A DNA stretch of 47,747 nt from Belliella pelovolcani. GTDB taxonomy: Bacteria > Bacteroidota > Bacteroidia > Cytophagales > Cyclobacteriaceae. Made by a program: the position numbers and the translations under genes. Below the pieces are notes generated by a model, which did not search any database, had not been told where the DNA came from, and saw only the letters and a list, made by a program, of their open reading frames with translations. The stretch spans positions 1 to 47,747 of the forward strand of contig NZ_FTOP01000023.1 of assembly GCF_900156785.1 (NCBI RefSeq), written 5' to 3'. Shown here piece by piece: positions 27,001 through 34,981 of this stretch. The number at the start of each line of letters is the position of its first letter. Positions within the stretch are counted from its first letter, which is position 1.

Positions 27001-27070
27001 GATCGAAAGCAATCAAATCTCTAAAATTCTAAACATCGAAGAGATGAAAACTGAATTGACAAAAAAATAA
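24002..27070 (+). CDS. Secreted Asp-box (BNR/VPS10-sortilin-like) beta-propeller protein
   Basis: The 1022-residue protein has a signal peptide (about 1-25, EIKAQ). At least ten Asp-box motifs of the form S/T-x-D-x-G-x-T-W follow, for example DDSGKTW, KDSGKSW, TDGGKNW, KDNGATW and TDYGKTW. These build one or two large beta-propellers of the VPS10/sortilin-type. A C-terminal part (about 760-1022) has a beta domain and a charged helical end. Proteins of this family are common in Bacteroidota and usually lack a proven activity. Binding or peptidase-helper roles are possible, but no catalytic pair is evident. It is a single gene between terminators. Confidence 0.85.
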   Translation: MRKIYIPILSFLLWFLIIPTPEIKAQTYDEKIYEAVQWRLVGPHRGGRSAAVEGIAGAPDTYYFGATGGGVWRTDDSGKTWRSVSDGYFGGSIGAVAVAPSDTSIVYVGGGEKTVRGNVSYGYGIWKSKDSGKSWEQTGLKDSRFIPRVRIHPKNPDVVYAAVLGDIFKPTPDRGVYKSTDGGYNWEKILYVNEVSGAIDLIMDPNDPETLYATTWEVKRTPYSLESGGPGSKIFKSTDGGKNWTEISRNPGLPEGLLGIMGITVSPVNSNRLWAIVENLNGGVFRSDDGGKTWEKTNEDRNLRQRAWYYTRIYADTQEENTVYVVNVRYHKSTDGGETFTSHSAPHGDHHDLWIDPNNNKRMVIADDGGAQVSHDGGANWSTYMNQPTAQFYRVTTDNHFPYRIYGAQQDNSTMRIAHRNEGGAITESDWEVSAGSESGWLAVDPDNPDVVFGGNYGGLLQRLDHGTMARRNVNVYPDNPMGHGAEGMKYRFQWNFPIFFSIHDSKVLYTTSNQVHRSTNGGQSWQTISGDLTRNAKEKLGPSGGPITKDNTSVEYYSTIFSAAENPIKAGVIWTGSDDGLVHVSKDNGATWENVTPKDLPEWTQINSMEGHPFEEGGVYFAATSYKNGDFAPYLYKTTDYGKTWTKIVNGIDSEHFTRVVRADPVKRGILYAGTETGMYISFNDGSNWQPFQLNLPIVPITDLTIKENNLIAATQGRSFWIIDDLTVLHQMSNDIATKPFHLFKPQDSYRLDGVRRESLTAGTNRPGGVLVYYHLKDEPKDEVRFEFYDNNNKLIREFSSKAEGGEKIKYSLGSNEFNWNLRIPDARGFEGMIMWSGPLRGPKVVPGDYKVKLIVDGVAQEQGFKVLPDLRYPSTQDDLQAQYDFLLAVRDKLTETHEAIIMIRKYRDELNAIAEKDARQKRRIEPIVKQISDIEKELYQTQNRSGQDPLNYPIRLNNKLAHLNVIAGTGEYRPTDGAEEVRAEITRQIDVQLTKFREIESNQISKILNIEEMKTELTKK

Positions 27071-27089
27071 GTCTCAGACTGAGATGATT

Positions 27090-27121
27090 AAAAAAGCCAC
27101 TCAAATTGAGTGGCTTTTTTG
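27090..27121 (+). terminator. Terminator of the Asp-box protein gene
   Basis: AAAAAAGCCACTC-AAATT-GAGTGGCTTTTTT forms a perfect stem with a T run. Confidence 0.92.
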
Positions 27122-27187
27122 TGACTTTTAACACCTGAAATTCGTATAATTAGATATATTTTCGAAACAAATCTAAATTTTATAACC

Positions 27188-27496
27188 ATGAACTACACAG
27201 AAAATTATAAAGGAGTAAAGATCGATGTTCAATCTCCAAATCTCGATGTAAGCGAATCTGTTCAAGCTGAAATCAGAGCCAGCATAGATAAACTCTCTAG
27301 ATTCACTTCTAATATCAATGCACTGGATGTATATTTCAAAGCAGAAGGACAAGGCGGGACAGCCACTACTACAATTGGCATGAGGGTAGGTGTACCAGGG
27401 CCAGATGTATTCGCTGAAGAAAAAGGTGAGAATTGGATCGGAATGCTGAAGTCTGTAACCGACAAAAACATCAGACAACTTCAAAAAGACAAATAA
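27188..27496 (+). CDS. hpf: Ribosome hibernation factor, short HPF/RaiA type
   Basis: The 102-residue protein matches the short HPF/YfiA family. It opens with KIDVQSPNLDVSESVQAEI, continues KLSRFTSNINALDVYF and ends in EKGENWIGMLKSVTDKNIRQL. Such proteins bind the 30S decoding channel in slow growth and stall or pair ribosomes. It lacks the long C-terminal dimerisation domain, so dimer formation would need another factor. It converges with the rhomboid gene through a shared terminator. Confidence 0.88.
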   Translation: MNYTENYKGVKIDVQSPNLDVSESVQAEIRASIDKLSRFTSNINALDVYFKAEGQGGTATTTIGMRVGVPGPDVFAEEKGENWIGMLKSVTDKNIRQLQKDK

Positions 27497-27522
27497 AGAT
27501 TAGAAAAAAATTATCATAATGT

Positions 27523-27559
27523 AAAAAGCTTTAGGTCAGAACAACCTGAAGCTTTTTAT
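27523..27559. terminator. Bidirectional terminator between hpf and the rhomboid gene
   Basis: AAAAAGCTTTAGGT and ACCTGAAGCTTTTT pair with one G-T wobble around CAGAACA, between convergent genes. Confidence 0.85.
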
Positions 27560-28168
27560 TTGGTCTAGAAAATTCAAAGCACTACTAGGACTGAGAATCA
27601 AGATAAATATAATCCCAAATAATGCACCATACAGATGAGCGTCGTGATTGACTCCATCGTTTCCCTTGCGGGCTTGTACAATAGAATAGATCAAAAACAA
27701 GCCTCCCAAAGCAAAGCCTGGCAGACAGATCAATCCAAATAAACAAATATCAGATAAGGGCATCAAAATGATACTGGCAAATACCGTAGCTGCCACTCCC
27801 CCACTTGCTCCCAACGCACGATAGTAGCTATTCCCTCTTTCCTTCATATAGGTAGGAATATCCGCTACTACGATAGCTGCCACGTAAAAAGCCACAAATG
27901 CCAACGTTCCTGGTATAAAACCCAACTGATACAAGAGAAACCGCTCCACAGCTCCACCAAAGAAAAAGAAGGTAAACATATTGAAAAGCAAATGTGTACC
28001 ATCCTTATGAATAAACCCTGACAACACAAATCTATCCCATTGATTCCTTTCTTGAATTAAATAAGGCGTAAACATCCACCGATTGAGTAATTGTGGATTT
28101 TTGAACCCCCAATAGGAAGTCAAAACGGTGATCACTATAAGGACCACCGTCGTTGATAATTCTATCAT
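27536..28168 (-). CDS. Rhomboid-family intramembrane serine protease
   Basis: The 210-residue protein has about six transmembrane helices. It carries the rhomboid catalytic elements: H59LLFN63 in the second helix, S122 in GASGG, and H178 in DAHLYG near the end. The dyad Ser122-His178 would cleave membrane-anchored proteins inside the bilayer. An extended N-terminal segment (YWGFKNPQLLNRWMFTPY) is typical of the Bacteroidota branch. Its coding end overlaps the shared terminator. It starts 18 bases after the prenyl synthase stop and may be the last gene of an rnr-prenyl synthase-rhomboid transcript. Confidence 0.92.
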   Translation of the reverse strand: MIELSTTVVLIVITVLTSYWGFKNPQLLNRWMFTPYLIQERNQWDRFVLSGFIHKDGTHLLFNMFTFFFFGGAVERFLLYQLGFIPGTLAFVAFYVAAIVVADIPTYMKERGNSYYRALGASGGVAATVFASIILMPLSDICLFGLICLPGFALGGLFLIYSIVQARKGNDGVNHDAHLYGALFGIIFILILSPSSALNFLDQIKSFRLF

Positions 28169-28186
28169 GATTGAAAAGCTAAAGGA

Positions 28187-29182
28187 TTATTTTTCTCTAT
28201 TGACTAAATCTTCTGTAAGCTTGAGAAGAATCTCAAAATTAACACTATTAGGTACTTTCAGAGACTTAAGCTGCTCGAATCCTTGCTGAAAATATTCGTG
28301 CATCTTCGCCTCGGTCAATGCTTTGATCCCTAATTGATCATAGATAGCTGTTACAGCTTTTACTTTTTCTTCTTTGTCAAACGCTTTCTTTGCAAGCCAA
28401 CTTTCTAATTGCTCCCATTGAGCACCAGTAGCCAATTCCTTGGCTTTGATCAACAAGTAAGTCTTTTTGTTGGCAATGATATCACCACCTACTTGCTTAC
28501 CAAACTTAGCTTTGTCTGCATAGACATCTAGCAAGTCATCTTTAAGCTGAAAACCAATCCCAATATTGACACCAAAATCATATAACTTCTGCACCTCTTG
28601 AGGTGTAGCATCAGCCAACAACCCACCAAGTTGCAATGAAAAACCAAGTAAAACAGCCGTTTTCTGACGAATCATATCTATATATGCTACATCAGTGACG
28701 TGATCCATTCTTTCGAAATTCATGTCATGTTGTTGTCCTTCGCAGACTTCAGCTGCTGTTTGGTTAAATAGACTCAAGGCCACTGGAAGCTTATCAGAGG
28801 AAATATCTAGCAGCATATCGTAAGCTTTGACCAACATCACATCACCAGACAAGATCGCGGTGTTGGCATTCCACTTTTCATGTACAGTCGCTTGCCCCCT
28901 TCTCAATGGAGCATCATCCATGATATCATCATGCATCAAAGTGAAGTTATGAAAAACCTCCACTGCTGCGGCAGGGCTAAGAATGTCCTGATAGTTGTCC
29001 TTATAAAGACTATAAGCCATCAATGCCAAAAGAGGCCTGATCCGCTTGCCTCCCAAGCTCATGATATAGCTGATGGGCTCATATAGTTCTTTAGGAGACG
29101 CACCATAATGGTGCCTTTGAATGTGGTTTTCTAAATCAGCTAAAAGCTTATCTACGCTTAGGTTTTCTGTCGTTTGATTCAT
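28187..29182 (-). CDS. Short-chain polyprenyl (farnesyl/geranylgeranyl) diphosphate synthase
   Basis: The enzyme is 331 residues from the ATG I chose at 29182; three codons upstream is a TTG in frame. The first Asp-rich motif is DDIMD and the second is KDDLLD, with GGKRIRP binding isopentenyl diphosphate. Phe sits five positions before the first Asp, which in this family favours short C15-C20 products. DDxxD without a two-residue insertion suggests the geranylgeranyl-like branch. It condenses isopentenyl diphosphate to feed quinones, carotenoids or lipid carriers. Its start overlaps the rnr end by 35 bases, so translation is likely coupled. Confidence 0.9.
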   Translation of the reverse strand: MNQTTENLSVDKLLADLENHIQRHHYGASPKELYEPISYIMSLGGKRIRPLLALMAYSLYKDNYQDILSPAAAVEVFHNFTLMHDDIMDDAPLRRGQATVHEKWNANTAILSGDVMLVKAYDMLLDISSDKLPVALSLFNQTAAEVCEGQQHDMNFERMDHVTDVAYIDMIRQKTAVLLGFSLQLGGLLADATPQEVQKLYDFGVNIGIGFQLKDDLLDVYADKAKFGKQVGGDIIANKKTYLLIKAKELATGAQWEQLESWLAKKAFDKEEKVKAVTAIYDQLGIKALTEAKMHEYFQQGFEQLKSLKVPNSVNFEILLKLTEDLVNREK

Positions 29183-31349
29183 TATCTGCAAATTCCAAGT
29201 CTATGGTTCTTCTGTCTATATCCGTTGCAACTACACGGACATTGACTTGATCACCCAAAGTGATCATTTTTTTATTTTTGCTACCTATCAGGCGCATATT
29301 TTTTTCATCAAATTCATAATAATCATCGTCCATATCTTGAACTCTAATCATTCCTTCACATTTGGTTTCAGTGATTTCTACAAACACACCCCATTCGGTC
29401 ACACCTGAGACAATTCCCACATAATCTTTGTCTTCAGCCAAAGACATAAATTCTACCTGCTTGTATTTGATAGATGCCCGCTCAGCATTGGAAGCTCGCT
29501 TTTCTCTATCTGAGGAATGCAGACATTTATCTTCCCAACTCTCTGACTCAGGAGACTTTCCACCATCCAAATAATGCTGCAATAGCCTATGTACCATCAT
29601 ATCAGGGTACCTTCTGATAGGTGAAGTGAAATGCGTGTAATGCTTAAATGCCAATCCAAAATGGCCTCTAGGCTCTACGGTATAGATTGCCTTGGCCATA
29701 CTACGAATCGCCAATTGTTCCAATACATTCTGCTCAGGCTTACCCTGAATCTCATCCATCAATTTATTGAGTGCTTTGGAGATCCGATTCCCCTCTCCCA
29801 CCTGGATTTCATGACCGAATTTCTTGGCAAAATTGGAAAATGTCTCTAAGCGCTCTAGATCGGGGTGATCATGAACTCTATATACAAAAGTATCGGCACC
29901 TTTGTTTTTATTGTAAATGAATTCTGCCACCGTTCTGTTTGCCAACAGCATGAACTCTTCTATCATCTTGTGTATATCCTTGCGCTCCTTGACAAAAAGT
30001 CCCAGTGGTGTACCTTTTTCATCAAGCTTAAACTTCACCTCCACGGTTTCAAAATTCACCGCTCCTTTGTCAAACCTTCTTTTTCTTAATTTCTTAGCCA
30101 ATTCATTTAGCAAAGTCAATTCCTCAAAGAAGTCCCCTGACTGGCTATCGATATTTTCTTGTGCCTCTTCATAGGCAAACCTGCGATCCGAATGAATCAC
30201 TGTCCGACCGATCCAATGCTTCAAAACATCACCAGATTCATCCATCTCAAAGACACAGGAAAAAGTCAATTTATCTTCATTCGGCCTCAAGGAACACAGT
30301 CCATTACTCAATCGCTCAGGAAGCATTGGAATGGTTCTATCTACCAAATAAACGGATGTAGCTCGATCAAAGGCCTCTTTTTCAAGACTTGTCTTAGGTA
30401 GCACGTAATGCGTCACATCTGCTATATGTACGCCAATTTCATAATTCCCATTGTCTAGTTTTCGGTAAGAGATGGCATCATCAAAATCCTTTGCATCCGC
30501 TGGATCTATCGTGAAAGTCGTAATTCCCCTAAAATCCTTCCTGGCATTGATCTCCTTGGGAGAAATCTGCTCAGGTATGGCTTCAGCTTCCGCTACTATA
30601 TCAGCTGGATACTCGAATGGCAGGCCAAACTCAGCCATAATAGAGTGAATCTCTACCTCATGCTCTCCTGCTTTGCCTAATACCCTGGTGACTTTTCCAG
30701 TAGGATTCTTATCCCCCTCTCTCCATTCGGTCAACTTCACTACTACTTTTTGATTGTGCTCTGCTCCGCCTAGATCACCTTTGTGCACGAAGATGTCATG
30801 ATGCATTTTCTTAAAGTCTGGTACCACAAAGGCAAATCTTGGAGATATCTCCACCCTACCTACAAATTCATCCCTACTTCTCTCTAGTACTTCAAGTACC
30901 TTGCCCTCTGACCTTCCTGTTCTCCCCTTCATAGGCAAAATCATCACTCTCACCCTATCTCCATCCAAAGCATTTTTCAAGTCTGCTTCTTTGACAAGGA
31001 TGTCTTCCTCCACATTGAATTTGGCATCAGCTATGATGTAAGCAAATCTAGGATTCACATAATCCACTATACCCTCGACAAACTCAGGGTCTTTGGTCGA
31101 GGAGAAATAATTCCTCGGAGACTTGGACACAGATCCTCCAGCGGCGAGCTTATGCAATATCGGCTCTACGCCTCCTTTGGTGACAGAGTCTCTGATTTCT
31201 AATTTTTTAATGATCTGTTTGGCATTGAATTCTTCTCCAAAGTTATTATCCAAAAAGTTTAAGATCTTTCTAGCAAGCTGGGCAGCGTCCATGACTTTAC
31301 CTCCTTTTTTCTTGCCTTTGTCTGATTTGTTGTTTGATTTTCTTCCCAT
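29148..31349 (-). CDS. rnr: Ribonuclease R
   Basis: The 733-residue 3'-5' exoribonuclease begins with a basic low-complexity head (GRKSNNKSDKGKKKGGK) and a winged-helix domain. Cold-shock OB folds follow, then the RNB catalytic domain with TFTIDPADAKDFDDAIS, the four aspartates that hold Mg2+, and SPIRRYPDMMVHR. An S1 domain (KDYVGIVSGVTEWGVFVEI) sits near the C-terminus. It degrades structured RNA, including rRNA and tmRNA-tagged messages. It is the first of three co-directional genes. Confidence 0.95.
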   Translation of the reverse strand: MGRKSNNKSDKGKKKGGKVMDAAQLARKILNFLDNNFGEEFNAKQIIKKLEIRDSVTKGGVEPILHKLAAGGSVSKSPRNYFSSTKDPEFVEGIVDYVNPRFAYIIADAKFNVEEDILVKEADLKNALDGDRVRVMILPMKGRTGRSEGKVLEVLERSRDEFVGRVEISPRFAFVVPDFKKMHHDIFVHKGDLGGAEHNQKVVVKLTEWREGDKNPTGKVTRVLGKAGEHEVEIHSIMAEFGLPFEYPADIVAEAEAIPEQISPKEINARKDFRGITTFTIDPADAKDFDDAISYRKLDNGNYEIGVHIADVTHYVLPKTSLEKEAFDRATSVYLVDRTIPMLPERLSNGLCSLRPNEDKLTFSCVFEMDESGDVLKHWIGRTVIHSDRRFAYEEAQENIDSQSGDFFEELTLLNELAKKLRKRRFDKGAVNFETVEVKFKLDEKGTPLGLFVKERKDIHKMIEEFMLLANRTVAEFIYNKNKGADTFVYRVHDHPDLERLETFSNFAKKFGHEIQVGEGNRISKALNKLMDEIQGKPEQNVLEQLAIRSMAKAIYTVEPRGHFGLAFKHYTHFTSPIRRYPDMMVHRLLQHYLDGGKSPESESWEDKCLHSSDREKRASNAERASIKYKQVEFMSLAEDKDYVGIVSGVTEWGVFVEITETKCEGMIRVQDMDDDYYEFDEKNMRLIGSKNKKMITLGDQVNVRVVATDIDRRTIDLEFADNESNDRKPKRR

Positions 31350-31615
31350 AAAAATGGTCGTGTTTTTAATTTCTTTAATTTAATAATTATCCCATTCGGA
31401 ATTCAGTATTCCGAAGAAAAGTATTGGTTTGCAATGAAAAGCTTGTAAGCTGATGTACTTTTTCAAATAGCTCCGATTTGCTATGTACTGAAAAATTGAG
31501 GCGACTAATCTTTACTTTTGGGCTGCTATTCAAAGCGACTACATTTATTATACCCAAAGATAAGAAGAAGATTATTGTCTAAAAGGTTCCATTTCAAAAA
31601 CAAAGATTATTTAAC
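31350..31615. other. Intergenic region upstream of rnr
   Basis: About 266 bases without a gene; it should include the rnr promoter. No repeat, terminator or clear promoter pair was identified. Confidence 0.4.
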
Positions 31616-32776
31616 TCATCTTGGAAAACGCTTCCATGAAATCAAGTCACCTGCTGTTCTTGATTGATTATCATCGCCTCCATAGACAAGTGATTTTGTT
31701 AAATTCTGGATTTTTGAAATTTCCTCAAACTTATTGAGCCCATCAAACATATCCGTTGTAATGGTTTTTGTCGCTTTGAACTCATAAACCTTCACATCCA
31801 ACCCTTGATCCACAAGTAGATCGACTTCATTCCCTGCCGAATCTCTCCAAAACCATATATCTTCCAAATTATTGGAATGATGCATTTGCTTCACATATTC
31901 TGCAATCATCATGTTCTCAAACAAAGCTCCTTTGACAGGGTGAATCAAAAGCTTCTCCATAGATGAAATCTTAAGCAAATGACATAACAATCCTGTATCA
32001 TAAAAATACAGTTTCGGGGTTTTCAAAATCCTTTTGCTGAAGTTTTTATAATAAGGATACAGCTGAAACGTAATAAAACTTTGCTCCAATGCTGAAAGCC
32101 ATGCCTTCGCAGTAGGCTGTGTGATACCACATTCATTAGCCAAAGCATTCAGGTTCAGTAACTGTCCCGCACGAGCCGCACAAAGTGATAGGAAATTTTG
32201 AAACAAGCGCATTTCTCTGATTGCAATCAATTCACTCACATCCCGATTGATATAAGTCTGAATATAATTGGAATAAAACACCTTAGACGGAATATCTCTA
32301 TGATAAATCGCGGGATAAAAACCTTTGACTAAATTGTCTGAAAACTCATCTTGCAATAAACCAACAGAACCAAGTTCTTGATGATCCAGTGGAAAGAGCT
32401 TAAATATTGCTACCCTTCCCGCCAGGCTCTGCGTGATATTATGCATCAAATGGAAATTCTGAGACCCTGAAAGCACATAAGCTCCCATCCGGTCTGGATG
32501 ATCATCCACTTTTGTCTGGAGGTAAGAAAACAGCGCTGGCACCCTCTGCACCTCATCAAAAATCACATGATGATCATACTCCTCCAAAAAACCATTTGGA
32601 TCCTTTTCAGCGAAATTTCTATAGTCCGGATTCTCAAGACTGACATATCGATACCCCTGAAACAAATCCTTCAACAAAGTAGTCTTCCCAGATTGTCTCG
32701 GACCAGTCAAAGCAATAATAGGGTACTTTAGGATCATTGCCTTTACCGAATCATATATCTTCCTGTTAATCAGCAT
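31616..32776 (-). CDS. AAA_14/DUF4143-family ATPase
   Basis: The 386-residue protein has the AAA_14 ATPase domain and a C-terminal DUF4143 nuclease-like fold. Walker A is GPRQSGKT at residues 25-32, and Walker B is HVIFDEVQ around D74-E75. The winged-helix part (ANECGITQPTAKAWLSAL) lies in the middle, then the DUF4143 segment NEVDLLVDQGLDVKVYEFKA. That last motif resembles a PD-(D/E)xK nuclease core (D, then E-x-K). These proteins are abundant in Bacteroidota with no settled function. An unusual repeat array and palindrome sit over its promoter, suggesting tight or self-regulated expression. Confidence 0.88.
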   Translation of the reverse strand: MLINRKIYDSVKAMILKYPIIALTGPRQSGKTTLLKDLFQGYRYVSLENPDYRNFAEKDPNGFLEEYDHHVIFDEVQRVPALFSYLQTKVDDHPDRMGAYVLSGSQNFHLMHNITQSLAGRVAIFKLFPLDHQELGSVGLLQDEFSDNLVKGFYPAIYHRDIPSKVFYSNYIQTYINRDVSELIAIREMRLFQNFLSLCAARAGQLLNLNALANECGITQPTAKAWLSALEQSFITFQLYPYYKNFSKRILKTPKLYFYDTGLLCHLLKISSMEKLLIHPVKGALFENMMIAEYVKQMHHSNNLEDIWFWRDSAGNEVDLLVDQGLDVKVYEFKATKTITTDMFDGLNKFEEISKIQNLTKSLVYGGDDNQSRTAGDLISWKRFPR

Positions 32777-32780
32777 TTTT

Positions 32781-32812
32781 TTATTTCAAAAATACTAATT
32801 ATTTTGAAATAA
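32781..32812. promoter_or_regulatory. Perfect inverted repeat at the ATPase promoter
   Basis: TTATTTCAAAA (32781-32791) and TTTTGAAATAA (32802-32812) are perfect 11-base arms around a 10-base spacer, ending 5 bases before the start codon. On the minus strand TATTTTTG (32794-32787), a TAnnTTTG element, lies in the arm nearest the gene. TTG (32817-32815) in the first 22-bp unit sits 20 bases upstream. A protein bound here would block the promoter. Confidence 0.65.
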
Positions 32813-32950
32813 CACAACTTCAATTTTGAATTTACACAACTTCAATTTTGAATTTACACAACTTCAATTTTGAATTTACACAACTTCAATTTTGAATTAA
32901 CATGACTTCAATTTTGGATTAACATGACTTCAATTTTGAAATAACACGAG
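32812..32950 (+). repeat. 22-bp tandem repeat array upstream of the ATPase
   Basis: Six contiguous 22-base units, ACACAACTTCAATTTTGAAT plus two bases, start at 32812, 32834, 32856, 32878, 32900 and 32922, followed by a partial unit (ACACGAG). The first four are nearly identical; the last two read ACATGACTTCAATTTTG. Each unit contains TTCAA-TT-TTGAA, matching half of the neighbouring palindrome. The 22-base period is about two helical turns, so sites would lie on one face of the DNA. Confidence 0.9.
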
Positions 32951-32988
32951 TGTAATCTTAAAATATAAAGCGAAAAAGTTATTTTAGG

Positions 32989-33726
32989 TCACTCTATTTC
33001 TAGATCCAAATTGATGATTTCAAACTCAATTTCAGGTGGCACCCCCCTGAAGGCCAAGTAAATTCTTGCAGTCACCAATACATCACGAAGGCAATAATCC
33101 CTGATACTTGCTAAGCCTCCTTGGTTGTAGTACACATCATTCACTTGGGAACCATCGATCCCCTCTTTGGAAGTAGGAATATCGAAAACAGTCGCCAGCA
33201 ACTCTAAGCGTGTATAATGCTTGTAATCACCAAACTTCCAAAGCTCCAAGGTATCCAAATGTCTGATCTCCCATGGCTTTCTACCAGCCATTTGTAGTGG
33301 TTCTGGCAAAGGAATTCTATTGATCAAAATTCTTCTGGAGAGATAGGGGAAATCAAACTCCTTCCCATTGTGCGCACAGAGAACCCATGGCTTTTTTTCA
33401 AGTAAAGTGGTGAATCCCTGTAGTGTTTCATACTCATTCTCTCCTGCAAAAGTCTTGGTGCGATACGCCAGCTCATCCTTATCCTTATCAAAAACAAAGT
33501 AACCAACACCTATACAGAGTACCTTTCCAAACTCAGCATAAATCCCTGCCTTTTCGAAAAACAAACTCCCTGGCTCAATGGCTTCATCTGATTTGTGGAT
33601 GAGTTTCTCTTTTTTCAACCATTCCTCTTGATACCTTTCCGATAGCGTTTCAAAATCAGACTCAACAGAGGCCGTCTCAATATCCAAAAACAGGATATCA
33701 TTCAATTCTTCAAAAAAATTCTTCAT
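32989..33726 (-). CDS. Predicted 3'-5' exonuclease (DEDD, PolB-exo2 type)
   Basis: This 245-residue protein has a ribonuclease-H-like exonuclease fold. D15-x-E17 in LFLDIETAS forms the first acidic pair. VLCAHNGKEFDFPYLSRR provides the second acidic motif, and YCLRDVLVTARIYLAF the last aspartate. This is the stand-alone type related to the B-family polymerase exonuclease domain (PF10108-like). Its substrate is unknown; DNA repair or RNA trimming is possible. It is the last gene of a lipB-unknown-exonuclease operon, 11 bases after the previous gene. Confidence 0.85.
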   Translation of the reverse strand: MKNFFEELNDILFLDIETASVESDFETLSERYQEEWLKKEKLIHKSDEAIEPGSLFFEKAGIYAEFGKVLCIGVGYFVFDKDKDELAYRTKTFAGENEYETLQGFTTLLEKKPWVLCAHNGKEFDFPYLSRRILINRIPLPEPLQMAGRKPWEIRHLDTLELWKFGDYKHYTRLELLATVFDIPTSKEGIDGSQVNDVYYNQGGLASIRDYCLRDVLVTARIYLAFRGVPPEIEFEIINLDLEIE

Positions 33727-33737
33727 AAATCTGTCGT

Positions 33738-34139
33738 TTATCCATGAAGGACACCCTCTAGACCAAGCTCAGGAATCATCCTGATGTTAGAAGGGTCCAT
33801 ACTCCCTTCTGTAAAGATAAACTTTTTGTCAAATATCTGATCCAAAATGTAATAGCTCAGCCAAAATTCATTGTTCAATGTAAATACCGCAGGATCAATA
33901 GGCTCTATCTTAGCGATAGATTGAGAACCCACTTCTTGAATCATGTGCCTCAATACAGAGGTCTTTCGCTGTTCTCCATCGATAAGCCCATATCCTTTGC
34001 TCGTGATCATCACTGTGTGTAATTCTATCATGTTCAAATTGATCATGTAAACAGCCCATTCCTCTTGACCGTCCACCAGCTCTCTAGCGATGGCTAATTT
34101 CACTCCTGTGACAGGATGAAAATTGATATCCTTCTTCAT
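33738..34139 (-). CDS. Conserved protein of unknown function
   Basis: The 133-residue cytoplasmic protein lacks signal or membrane segments. It shows alternating strands (EEWAVYMINLNMIELHTVMITSKGYG) and helical stretches. I do not recognise a named family. It starts 1 base after the lipB stop and ends 11 bases before the exonuclease gene, so it is translated within that operon. Confidence 0.75.
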   Translation of the reverse strand: MKKDINFHPVTGVKLAIARELVDGQEEWAVYMINLNMIELHTVMITSKGYGLIDGEQRKTSVLRHMIQEVGSQSIAKIEPIDPAVFTLNNEFWLSYYILDQIFDKKFIFTEGSMDPSNIRMIPELGLEGVLHG

Positions 34140-34140
34140 A

Positions 34141-34869
34141 TTATATTTCTCCTTCGATCAATTCCATTTCAAAAAGATTGACCAAATGTTTCTTCACTTT
34201 TTCTTTGACTGCTACCTCATCTACTGATCTCCCCAGTTCGAGATGCATGGAAGTGACAGCTTTGTCTGCAATTCCACAAGGCACAATATTTCCAAAATAC
34301 TCCAAATTAGCATTGACATTGAACGCAAAACCATGCATGGTGACCCAACGACTGGATTTGACACCGAGAGCACATATCTTCCTTGGGTTCTGCTGCTCTA
34401 CATGATCCAACCAAACCCCAGTAAGCCCCTCAATTCTGCCTGCAATGATCCCATACTCTGCTAAGGTCAATATGATCGCCTCTTCCAGATAACGTAGGTA
34501 CTTATGAATATCTGTAAAGAAATTGTCCAAGTCCAAAATCGGATAACCCACTAACTGACCTGGACCATGATAGGTGATATCCCCCCCTCTATTGATCTTG
34601 TAAAAAGTCGCCTGCTTTTGCTTTAATCCCACTTCATCCAAAAGCAAATGAGCCAACTCTCCACTCTTGCCTAAGGTGTAGACGTGAGGATGCTCCACAA
34701 AAATCAGGTAATTATCAGTAGCTAATTGCTTATCATCTGTTGATTTCCTGTTTTCAATTTTCCTAGCTACAGTTCTAGCAAAAAGTTCTTCCTGAAAATC
34801 CCAAGTCTCCTTGTAATCTTTGCTGCCTAAGTCTAGAAATTTTACTTTTTTATTGATAACTTGATTCAC
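34141..34869 (-). CDS. lipB: Octanoyl-[acyl carrier protein]:protein N-octanoyltransferase
   Basis: The 242-residue enzyme moves octanoate from acyl carrier protein onto lipoyl-dependent enzymes, the first step of protein lipoylation. RGGDITYHGPGQLVGYPI is the hallmark motif. The catalytic pair is Cys198 (VPCGIADKAVTS) and Lys164 (RKICALGV), with the same 34-residue spacing as in the E. coli enzyme. Translation starts at GTG. An insertion of about 15 polar residues lies near position 40-52. It is the first gene of a three-gene operon and is divergent from the YraN gene. Confidence 0.93.
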   Translation of the reverse strand: MNQVINKKVKFLDLGSKDYKETWDFQEELFARTVARKIENRKSTDDKQLATDNYLIFVEHPHVYTLGKSGELAHLLLDEVGLKQKQATFYKINRGGDITYHGPGQLVGYPILDLDNFFTDIHKYLRYLEEAIILTLAEYGIIAGRIEGLTGVWLDHVEQQNPRKICALGVKSSRWVTMHGFAFNVNANLEYFGNIVPCGIADKAVTSMHLELGRSVDEVAVKEKVKKHLVNLFEMELIEGEI

Positions 34870-34981
34870 CTTTGAAATATTTATTTGTCAAAACGCCCAC
34901 CTTTTACATTAAGTTCTAGTAGTGGTTGATGATTCAGAGGACATTTTTAAAATGATTTTTCAAAATTAAACATTTATTGTG

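Noticed and set aside
32812-32950. CRISPR array in the 22-bp repeats
   Set aside because: The units are contiguous with no unique spacers, and no cas gene is in the window.
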